The position numbers and the translations under genes were made by a program. From contig CAMTDV010000002.1 of assembly GCA_947069175.1 (NCBI GenBank), positions 12,082,988 to 12,146,987 on the forward strand: a stretch of DNA of 64,000 bases, read 5' to 3'. The DNA is from Scalesia atractyloides. Taxonomy: Eukaryota; Streptophyta; Magnoliopsida; Asterales; Asteraceae. A model generated the notes under the pieces. It worked only from the letters and a program-made list of their open reading frames with translations. It had not been told where the DNA came from and searched no databases. Shown piece by piece: positions 55,311 through 64,000 of the stretch. Numbering within the stretch: position 1 is the first letter of the stretch; every line of letters begins with the position of its first letter.

Positions 55311-58300
55311 GTTAGATTGGGGGACCCAAGCCTTAATGGTCTTGGGTCTTCCAGATTCATCAACCACAGGAACATCCATCCAATATCCATCACTCCTAAC
55401 AGGAGTCTTGGATCTCAGACATGTCGATGGAAATGGTCTTTGATTTCCATTTGTTCTTTGGTCCTGAGGTTTCCTAAACATGTTTAGACTTTGTGACCTT
55501 TGGAAATTCTGCTTTTGGTTCCATGAATTTTGACAATAATAATTTCTAAAGCCATTGTTATAAAAATTTCGACTACCAACATTTTGATATCGAGTTTGAT
55601 ATTGACCTTAACTTTCGAAATTATTTGATTAACCATTAAAGTTATTCATTCTTGGTGAACTACTACTAGGCCCTTCATATCTGCCTTATGTAGATTCAGG
55701 CTGAAATCTTTGTTGATTTCTTTGAAAACGAGGAATTTGGTGAGTTCCTTTTTCAGCCTTATCTACACCCTCAGCAACACTTTGTTGCCTGTTAGCAGAT
55801 ATCTTTGGTGAGTTAGTAATCTTCTTCTCACCATCACCAAGTTTTACTGGTGATTTTTCTCTCTGTCTCTCGTTCACATGTGCTTCATTCTTTTTGTTAG
55901 GACAACAACTAGCTACATGTCCCTTTCCGTGACATTTGAAGCAGGATCTTCTAGCCGAAGACTTCTTAATTGAAGTCTCTGTTTAGATTCATCAGATGAC
56001 GATGATGATGCCTTTGAAGGATCTTGTTTAGTTTGCTTAATTTCTGATTTTTCTTTATTTTTATTTTTAGCAAACTGCACATTTGACTCTTTTGTAATAA
56101 CAGTGACCTCTTCTTTTATATCACTCCCTTTAACAAAATCAACTTTTTTAACAAAGTTTTGTTTCTTAGTCGTTGGGTGTGTATTCTTAGTTTTCAAAAC
56201 TGGTTCCCTGTTATTATCCTTCTTGGCATTCTCAGTCACATCAACATTCTCTGATGTGGAACTACCAGGTGTAATTGACACAACGTCGGTAAGCTATTCT
56301 TCATCTGGAAAGAAAGAATAGTCATGACCAAGAGGTGGTGGAACTTCAATGAAACCTTTGAAGCCCACACTTGTCTTGTCATTACTCTATTTCAAGCCAT
56401 TCATCATGTGTTTCATAACAAAAGATGAATCTCTGAATTGATTTAATTTCTTTTCAAGTTCATAAATTTTAAGTTGTGCTTCAGACAACTCTTTGAATTT
56501 TTCAAAAATTTCGTTTGTTTTCTCACTCATCGTATCATGAGCTAAGTCAATAATTTGAAGTTTTTCATTTAGCTTACAGGTTAAAATATTGATTTCTTCT
56601 TCATAGCCCTTAATTTTCTTCAAATATAATGGCTTATTTCTTTTTATGAAAAAGTTTGATTCTTTTACGCTCGAGAACTCATTTACCAGACTTTGGTTTT
56701 GTATTGTTAACGTGTCAACTTAACTTTGCAGTTCATGACATTTTAAACAAACAGAACTACTAGAGTTAGAATGTACATCTCCTGTTGACTTGCTTAGACC
56801 GGCTACGAAAGTAGCAAAATCAGCAGCCATCTTCTTCTCTGCAGCATTCTGTTCTCCATCAGCTTTTTCAGCTACCGTCTCTCGCTCTACCTCAGCATCA
56901 GCCTTCACTTCCTCATTATCAACTGGGGATATCTCAGCCATGAACGCCTGTGTGGCATTGTCATCACCCTCCAGATGAACAATCCAATCAAAGGAACCCT
57001 CTTTAGCAGTAGAGATCAGGGCCTTTGAGCCAGTGTTGGTTGACGCATTCCTGTTGCTTGAACCATGACCAAGAAAATCTTGAAAAGATGAGCTAGAACG
57101 AGATTCAGACTTAGGTCTTTGGCACTCTCTAGCAAAGTGTCCATAATTTTGACAATTGTAACACTTCACTTTAGACTTGTCAAAACCTACTTCTTTCCAA
57201 CAAATTTCCTTCCCATCCTATTCATGAATCTCTTTACTCTTCTAGAGTTCATGGCCATCTACCATTGTAAATCCATCTCCTCTAGGTCATCAGGGTAAAT
57301 CTGATCATAATCTTCATCAAACATAGTAGGATCAGATATTCTTCCCTGAATGTAGTTCTCATAGGAAGCAACGAAAGAAGCAAGCAATGCTAGATGATCT
57401 TCAGCAGCCTTGACACTCTGAGGCATAGATCGTGTACTGTTGTTACTGTTCCTAGCTTGTTGTCTCTTTGCCCCTAACGATCCTCCTAAAGCAGCTTCAA
57501 AGCATACTTCACCCTCAGCATTTGTCACAATCTGCTCATTTTCACATGAAAGAAACGCAGTTGCCGTATCACTTGAAGCATTGTTGGAAGATGAAGGAGT
57601 AAGCCCTTTATAGATTCCCAGATCTTGAACCTGATCATATCCAGTTTCCTTCTTCTTCATGTTGAGCTCAAAGTTCTCAGTTTTCCAACAACCTCTTCCA
57701 AGTCTTTATCTTCATAGTCAGCTTCACCCTTTATAATCAAAGTATAAATATCCCACTTTGCAGGTAAAGCATCAAGCAACTTATCATTTATCTCCACATC
57801 CGTGTATCCCTCTATGTCATAATTGTCCATTTCTAACATTAGATGATAGTATCTCATGATAATATCTTCAAGGGACTCATTCCTCATGCCTTTAAACACA
57901 ACAAACTGTTTCTTCAGCAGACTAACCATGTTTCTTTCACATCTGGATTACCCTCATACCTCTTTTCTAGGGCATCCCACATCTCCTTAGAAGTGGTATA
58001 TCTCTTTAAAGTATGTTTGATGCCATCAGGTAATAACATCTTTATAGCAGCTAAGGCCTTCTACTCAGACTCATACATCCTTTTTTCAGCCTCTGACATG
58101 TTCACATAGGAGTGACACGTTGTCTGCCCTCAAAGTCATGCGTAGGGTTAACGTACCCATCTTGAATACAGATCCACATCCGTGTGTCCTGATATTCAAT
58201 GAATGACTGAAACCTATCCTTCCATGTAAGGTAATTATCTACCTTCAACATCTTTGGAGGTTTGTTAATCGTGCCTGCCTCGTGCTCCATTCTTAACAAT

Positions 58301-58326
58301 TCATTTAAGTTAGACATATTCGACAT
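55311..58326 (-). pseudogene. gag of element G, two zinc knuckles
   Basis: ATG 58324-58326 begins MSNMSNLNELLRMEHEAGTI; the capsid core follows in another frame (57657-57929, FVVFKGMRNESLEDIIMRYY). Knuckle one is CYNCQNYGHFAREC (about 57120-57165). A coiled-coil segment (56387-56623) and a Lys/Ser-rich linker follow. Knuckle two CFKCHGKGHVASCCP is near 55895-55940. The two knuckles are about 400 codons apart, as in H. At least five frameshifts or stops. Confidence 0.85.
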
Positions 58327-58639
58327 TTTTACCGAACCGGCTCGTTAAAAACGTTAAAATTTGTCCGAAATGAGTGGTCGCTAAATTATACCCTTAGACT
58401 CGTCTCGACGATACGAATCCAATGATGTATAATGTCCGATTATGATTTTAGGAATTTTCGTGTCTTTTTTTGGTCCTAAAATCACACAAGTCTAACTGTG
58501 CAACCAATTGTCAAGATTGTCTATGGATTAAATTATATGTCCGAAAATGTTTAACTCCGGTTACGTCAGCTGATTAACTTTCCACCTTTTTGTATACAAC
58601 TCGAAACAGTACCGAATTCGTAACAGTAACTCGGATTAA

Positions 58640-58915
58640 CAATCAAGATGAAAACTCGGAACAGTGATCCGGGATGCTTATCCGAGATGACGAATTGGAA
58701 CAGTGATCCGAGATGGCATCCGAGATGCACTGTTACGATCCGAAATGGTTCCTTGTTTATCCGAGATGCAATCTGAGATGGACTGCTCTGATCCGAGATA
58801 CAATCTGAGATGGACTGTAATGATCCGAGATGCAATCTGAGATGAACTGTTCTGATCCGAGATGCTTCTCTGATGATCCGGAATGCAAGTGTGATGATCC
58901 GAAATGGTTGATGTT
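58640..58915. repeat. GATCCGAGATG array in the leader of element G
   Basis: About fifteen copies of ATCCGAGATG, ATCTGAGATG or ATCCGAAATG, many in a composite unit GATCCGAGATGCAATCTGAG of about 30-35 bp, between PBS and gag. H carries an unrelated motif cluster in the same place. Confidence 0.85.
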
Positions 58916-59039
58916 TATCCGAACTACCAACAGAAACCCTGGAACAGCCGTCAACACTTCAAACCAGCCTCCAAAACATTAAAAAACTCAACTTTTTCTG
59001 CAGTAAAGATTCCAAACCGTGCAAAAACAAGAGCCGAAT

Positions 59040-59051
59040 GCTCTGATACCA
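59040..59051 (-). other. Primer-binding site of element G
   Basis: Minus strand TGGTATCAGAGC, two bases inside the 5' LTR; initiator methionine tRNA type. Confidence 0.92.
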
Positions 59052-59053
59052 AT

Positions 59054-59571
59054 TGTAGGTCCCCTAGTCCTTATAGATCTTCATAGAATCGTGTATCCAA
59101 CCTAAAGTGCGAAATCCCCTAGATCAGATTTCACAGAAAACCAAACAAGAACAAGAACACAATTACTTTCAAATCGTCTTCTGTTGATTATCCAACACAA
59201 GTGTTTACAATCAATTCAAGACTCATAAGAAATCTCTAAGCCACTCTCTATAGATTTCTCACACCTCTCTCAATTTTCTCTGAAATAATTAACTAATCCA
59301 CTAATCAACTAATTGAGCCAAACGATCAACCTTAACCCTAATGCAAAACTCCCTATATATAGAGACAGATTTGCAACTGGGCTAGGGTTTCCCTACATGG
59401 ACTGCTAATGGGTCTAGGCCCAAATCGCCTACCATTCACTATATGGTGTCTGGTTTAGCCCAATCACTTCTAATTAACTACTACAAAACTATCACTAACT
59501 ATTTATCATTTTACTAATTACAAGATATCCAAAGACCAATTCTAAGCTGTTGTCATAAATATGCACCAACA
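59054..59571 (-). repeat. 5' LTR of element G
   Basis: 518 bp; TATATATA at 59354-59361 serves as TATA candidate (minus strand), mutated in the partner LTR. Confidence 0.93.
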
Positions 59572-60470
59572 CCATTAATAACGATGATTTCCAAGCTCAC
59601 ATAGATGCAGCTGTTGGAAAGGCCATGGAAAAGGCCATAGAAAAACTTAGGGAGTCGAGTGCTACTCGCTCCAGACCATTATCAATCCCACTATCCTCAG
59701 CTTATATGGAGAGCTCAGTTCACTCTTCAAATGCGAAAAGTGAGCCAAAGAAATTAGAATTTGCTGATAGGTCCCGTTCTTCTAAAGAAGGATGTACCTA
59801 CAAATATTTCGTCTCCTACAAGCCCCGAGATTTTAATGGGGAAAAAGGAGCAGTAGAAGCCTTGAAATGGCTTGATGGAATGGAAACGATAGTGGATATC
59901 AGCGGTTGTGCCAATAAGGATGTGGTAAAATATGTATCATAATCCTTCAAGGGTGATGCCCTGATTTGGTGGAAGGCTATGGTCCAGTCTACAGGTAAGG
60001 TACACTTGTACAACTTAGGATGGTCTAAGTTTGTTGACCTAGTCAAGGAAACTTATTGCCCACATCATGAGGTGGAGAAATTAGAGTCAGACTTTCTGAC
60101 TCTCACAATGAAGAACCTAGATTGTCGGAAGTACGTTTCTGACTTCAATTCTCTGTCTAGGTTAGTTTCCTATCTAATTACCCCTAATTGCGCATTTCAT
60201 TAATGGGTTAGCGCCCGAGATAAAGGGCATGGTAAAGGCTGCTCAGCCTAGTACCTATAGGTCCGTTGTAGACCTATCTCTCTCCCTCACCTTAGATTTA
60301 GTGAGGCAAAAGTCAGTTAGGACTGAAACTGGCGGAAAAAGGAAACAGGAGGAAGATAAATCCCAAAGGTTCAAAAAGAAAGGGAATTTCGGGTTCAAGA
60401 AGAACCAGCACACGTCTAATGACAAACCTCTGTGAAGAACTGTAACTACAGACATTGGGGACAATGTAGT
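59572..60470 (+). pseudogene. gag of element F, main part
   Basis: The frame resumes after the duplicated CCATT. The capsid core shows RDFNGEKGAVEALKWLDGME and GDALIWWKAMVQSTGKV, typical of the retrotransposon gag of chromoviruses. A TAA at 59940-59942 and a frameshift near 60190 interrupt it. The downstream Lys-rich part (60300-60420) leads into knuckle-like Cys/His residues. Confidence 0.85.
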
Positions 60471-61120
60471 CTTAATCCACAGACTAAACCTTGTGATATC
60501 TGTAAGAAAAGGGGGCATAAGATCCTAGAGTACAAAGATCTTAAGAATGCCATCTGCTACGGCTGTAACAAAGGGGGCATATTAAGTTAACTACCCTAAG
60601 AACCCCCATAAATAATGATGCAAAGCCTGGAGAGGCTAAGAAAGGGAATGATCGTGCCTTCCAGATGAATGCCAGGGAGGCCGTTAATGACAACAACGTC
60701 ATAACTAGGTACATTCCTCATTAAGGACATATATGCTAGAGTTCTTTTCGATTCAGGTGCAGATAAATCTTTTGTTGACATAAGTTTAGTAAACTATTGA
60801 ACTTGCCCATACGAACTCTAGACATAACTTATGAGGTAGAACTTGTTGATGAAACTTTAGAAACAACATCTTCCATTCTCGATGGATGTTTTATATCCAT
60901 TAAGAATCATTCTATCCCTATCTCTCTTTTGCCAATGAAATTGGCAGGGTTCGATGTAGTCTTAGGCATGGATTGGTTGTCCCATAACCAAGCCCGCATT
61001 GCCTGCGTCAAGAAACTCATCGAGATTAAAACCCCATCTGGTGATACAATCACCATCCCTGGGGATTCACACTATGGATTGCCAGACAAGGTGTCGTTAT
61101 TTAAGCATCCAAGTGTTTAG
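60471..61120 (+). pseudogene. Nucleocapsid knuckles and protease of element F
   Basis: Residues CDICKKRGHKILEY (about 60495-60540) and CYGCNKGG (60555-60580) are degenerate knuckles with the last Cys lost. The protease active site LFDSGADKSF (60734-60765) is intact, unlike in D, but a frameshift follows. The C-terminal half (60797-61120) contains GFDVVLGMDWLSHNQARI. Confidence 0.8.
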
Positions 61121-61140
61121 GAAAAGGTTGTGTCATTTAT

Positions 61141-62121
61141 ATGGTACAAGTAACTATCAACGAGCCTAAGCCAAATATTGAAGACCTTCCACTTATCTCG
61201 GGGTATTCCGATGTTTTACCTGAAGAATTACCAGGCCTACCTCCAGATAGGCAAGTGGAGTTTAGAATTGATATCCTGCCAGGATCAGCACCTGTAGCCA
61301 GAGCTCCGTATCGATTAGCACCGATGGAAATGAAAGAATTGAGAATTCAATTAGATGAACTTTTAGAGAAAGGCTTTATTCAGCCTAGTTCCTCATTGGG
61401 AGTTCCAATTCTTTTCGTTAAGAAAAAGGACGGCTCAATGCGAATGTGCATTGATTACCGTGAACTAAATAAGTTAACGATCAAGAATCGTTATCCTCTG
61501 CCCAAGATCGACGACTTATTCGATCAACTTCAAGGTGCTAGCTATTTCTCTAAGATTGATTTGAGATCAGGATATCATCAGCTGAAGGTTAGGAACGAGG
61601 ATGTTCCTAAGACTGCCTTTATAGCCTATAATGGTCATTTTGAATTCTTGGTGATGCCTTTTGGGCTCACAAATGCACCTGCAGCATTCATGGATCTCAT
61701 GAATAGAGTCTGCAAGCCATACTTAGATAAGTTTGTCATTGTCTTCATAGACGACATACTTATCTACTCTCGTAATCAAGTTGATCACGAGAAACATCTT
61801 CGGTGCATCCTAGAATTGCTAAGACAAGAGAAACTTTATGCTAAGTTCTCTAAGTGCGAATTTTGGTTTAGAGAAGTCCAATTTCTTGGACATATTGTAA
61901 GTGAGCGTGGTATCCAAGTGGATCCCACCAAGATAGAAGCCATAATAAATTGGGAAGTGCCCAAAACTCCATCGGAGATTCGTAGCTTCTTAGGATTGGT
62001 TGGTTATTATAGGAGGTTCATTGAGAAGTTTTCAAGGACAACCACTTCTTTAACTACTTTGACCTGTAAGAATGTCAAGTTTGATTGGGTCCAATACAAC
62101 AAGAATCTTTTGAAATTCTAA
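61141..62121 (+). pseudogene. Reverse transcriptase of element F, longest open piece
   Basis: 326 codons, the best preserved pol segment in the window. Residues about 60-240 form the RT: PYRLAPMEMKELRIQLDEL, FVKKKDGSMRMCIDYRELN, FSKIDLRSGYHQLKV, MPFGLTNAPAAFMDLMN and VFIDDILIYSRNQ with the catalytic Asp pair; then FLGHIVSERGIQVDP and LGLVGYYRRFIEKFS of the connection. A one-base loss near 62089 (DWV in place of the family's DWGP) shifts the frame and ends it. Confidence 0.93.
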
Positions 62122-62780
62122 AACACAAGTTGAGCAATGCTCTTGTGTTATCTCTACCTGAGGGTATTGAGGACTTTGTAGTTTACTGTGATGCCTCGCA
62201 CACTGGCATGGGCTGTGTGCTAATGCAAAAAGGCAAAGTAATTGCCTATGCATCACGGTAATTAAAGGTGTACGAAAAGAATTACACCATCCATGATTTG
62301 GAATTGGGTGCCGTTGTATTTGCACTGAAGTTATGGAGACATTACTTATATGGCACAAAGTGTATTATATACACTGAACATAAGAGTCTCCAACATCTAC
62401 TCAATCAAAAGGATTTGTACATGCAACAACGCCGCTGGATGGAAACACTAAATGATTATGATTTCGAAATTCGCTATCATCCGGCAAGGGAAATGTCGTA
62501 GCTGGCGCCTTAAGTCGCAAAGAAAGGATTAAGCCCATTCGGGTTAATGCCAAGAGCATAGGGCTCAGAAATAGCTTGAATGAGAAGCTATTAAATGCAC
62601 AGAAGCAAGCCCTATTAGAGGCTACTGTTCTTAATGAAGGATTAGGTGGAACTGTTGATCAGTTTACGCCTGTAAAGGATGGAATCCTTAGATTTAATGG
62701 AAGAATCTGGGTTCTAATCTTTGGAGGACTTTGAAATTTAGTCCTCCAAGAAACACATAACACAAGATACTTAGTTCACC
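62122..62780 (+). pseudogene. RNase H region of element F
   Basis: VYCDASHTGMGCVLMQKGKV (62180-62240) keeps the first Asp; a stop TAA near 62262 interrupts YASR-LKV. NYTIHDLELGAVVFALKLWR (62280-62340), IYTEHKSLQHLLNQ and QRRWMETLNDYDFEIRYHPA follow. A frameshift near 62495 leads to the integrase leader. Confidence 0.88.
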
Positions 62781-64000
62781 CAGGCGGTGACAAGATGTAC
62801 CAAGATTTGAAAAAGAATTATGGTGGATGGGTTTGAAGAAATCCATAGCCACTTATGTAGCTAAGTGCCTATCGTGTTCGCAAGTTACAACCGAACATCA
62901 GCAACCGTCAGGACTTCTACAACAACTCGAAATTCACACTTGTAAATGGGAAATGGTAACCATGGATTTGATTACCAAGTTACCAAAGACCAAACATGGT
63001 AATGACACGATTTAGGTCATTGTGGATAGACTGACTAAGTCATCACATTTCTTTCCAATTAAAGAAACATATAAGTCAGACAAATTGGCTAAGTTGTATG
63101 TGGACAAGATTGTGTCCCTACACGGTGTGTTGGTATCTATTGTATCTGATAGAGATACTAGATATACCTCTCACTTTTGGAAAAGTTTCCAACAATCTTT
63201 AGGCACAAGATTAAACTTTAGTACGGCTTACCACCCACAGACGGATGGGCAAAGTGAGCATACTGTTCAGACTTTTGAAGACATGCTTAGAGCATGTGTA
63301 ATTGATTTAGGTGGAAGTTGGGATGACCACTTACCCTAATAGAATTCTCCTATAATAATGGTTATCAAACGAGCATCAAGGCTTCTCCTTTTGAGGCCTT
63401 GTATCGGTGAAAGTGTCGAACGTCCGTGCGTTGGGCAGAAGTTGGGGAAGCGCAACTATCAGGACCTGAGATTGTCCTGGAAACTACGGATAAGATTGTG
63501 CAAATCCGTGATCAATCTCAAAGCTGCCCGTGATAGGCAGAAGAGCTATGTCGACAAGAGGCGTAAACCTCTTAAGTTCAAGTAGGGGACAAAGTCATGT
63601 TGAAAGTATCACCTTGGAAAGGTGTAATGAGATTCGGAAAGAAGGGCAAGTTAAGCCCAAGATATATAGGACCATTCGAGATAGTTGAATGTGTCGGCAC
63701 TATTGCTTATAAGCTTAAGCTGCCCGAGGAGCTTAGTCGAATTCATGATGTGTTCCACATTAGTAACCTTAAGAAATGTCTAGCCGATGAGTCGCTAGCA
63801 ATGTCACATCATGATGTGCAAATTGATGAAAACATGTGGTTTATTGAGAAACCAATCGACAGGTTAAGAAGCTCCTAAGGAAAAAGATACCTATAGTAAA
63901 GGACAAGTGGGACGCCCTTAGAGGTCCCGAATATACATGGGAGGTTGAGTCCACTATGCGATAAAAGTACCCCCATCTTTTTGAATAAAAATCTCGAGGA
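62781..64000 (+). pseudogene. Integrase and chromodomain of element F
   Basis: The Cys pair KCLSCSQV, then MVTMDLITKLP (first Asp), IVSDRDTRYTSHFW (second Asp) and HPQTDGQSEHTVQTFEDM (Glu) give a recognisable D-D-E core (62827-63339). TAG at about 63013-63015 replaces the Trp codon of DTIWVIVDRL. The C-terminal region (63597-63860) holds GPFEIVECVGTIAYKLKLP, and the chromodomain-like ALRGPEYTWEVESTM (about 63910-63955) ends at a stop. It stops short of the 3' LTR at the window edge. Confidence 0.88.

Larger units (their letters stand above)
52402..59571 (-). mobile_element. Ty1/copia element 'G', Sirevirus type, internally deleted
   Basis: LTRs at 52402-52920 and 59054-59571, a perfect CCATT duplication (52397-52401 and 59572-59576), PBS next to the right LTR, and polypurine tracts near the left one. 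gag, protease and the first part of integrase are present; the remainder of integrase, RT and RNase H are absent, so at 7,170 bp the copy needs enzymes from elsewhere. Its LTRs differ by roughly 5 % by eye, younger than H. It sits in the gag gene of chromovirus F. Confidence 0.93.
46622..64000 (+). mobile_element. Ty3/gypsy Tekay-like chromovirus 'F', 3' end outside the window
   Basis: 5' LTR, PBS, a pre-gag ORF, a long leader with a minisatellite, gag, protease, RT, RNase H, integrase and chromodomain in gypsy order. It is interrupted by copia element G (52402-59571). Homology to D reaches the window end only a few tens of bases before the expected polypurine tract, so the 3' LTR lies just beyond. 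It is inserted in the leader of D in the opposite orientation. It is less decayed than D, but carries several stops and frameshifts. Confidence 0.9.

Overview
The window is nuclear DNA of a flowering plant, most likely a eudicot of the daisy family. The basis is a single plant-specific ALOG gene in a repeat-dense setting plus retroelement families I associate with Asteraceae genomes; the family assignment is inference, the plant assignment is firm. I recognise only one host gene: an intronless ALOG/LSH transcription factor on the minus strand (6463-7110) with a pyrimidine-repeat leader.

Almost everything else is retroelement sequence, and much of it can be resolved by target-site duplications (TSDs) read directly. 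Left part (1-8310): a direct repeat of about 470 bp (1-470 and 4431-4899), with a solo LTR 'A' (810-3448, TSD GTACA) between its copies, then the ALOG gene. Middle part (8316-31147): a solo LTR 'X' (TSD CAAGT) split by a solo LTR 'C' of the Tekay-like family (8755-11925, TSD CTTCA) and by a Ty1/copia element 'H' of Sirevirus type (13291-30055, TSD CTTCT/TTTCT). H is itself split by solo LTR 'B' (16199-18734, TSD GTCTG), which is a second, inverted copy of the A family. H carries gag-protease-integrase-RT-RNase H followed by a long, broken accessory ORF, and palindromic CTCGTACGAG clusters upstream of LTR, gag and accessory-ORF starts.

Right part: a decayed orphan RT element with zinc-finger and endonuclease-like ends (31771 to about 35047); an AT-rich gene-free stretch; a Ty3/gypsy Tekay-like chromovirus 'D' on the minus strand (LTR 37703-41130, pol and gag to 46621), whose LTR is followed by a second PBS and pre-gag ORF remnant (about 37100-37702); and a related chromovirus 'F' on the plus strand (5' LTR 46622-50024, PBS, pre-gag ORF, leader, gag, pol to the window end), inserted head-to-head into the leader of D. 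The gag of F is split by a second, internally deleted Sirevirus-type copia element 'G' (52402-59571, TSD CCATT).

All element reading frames carry stops, frameshifts or deletions, so none looks autonomous. The most interesting signals are non-coding: tRNA-like modules repeated inside the A/B LTR, an apparent internal promoter in H sharing its palindromes with the H LTR, family-specific palindromes and minisatellites in U3 and leaders, and accessory ORFs on both copia and gypsy elements. All identities were judged by eye from the sequence.
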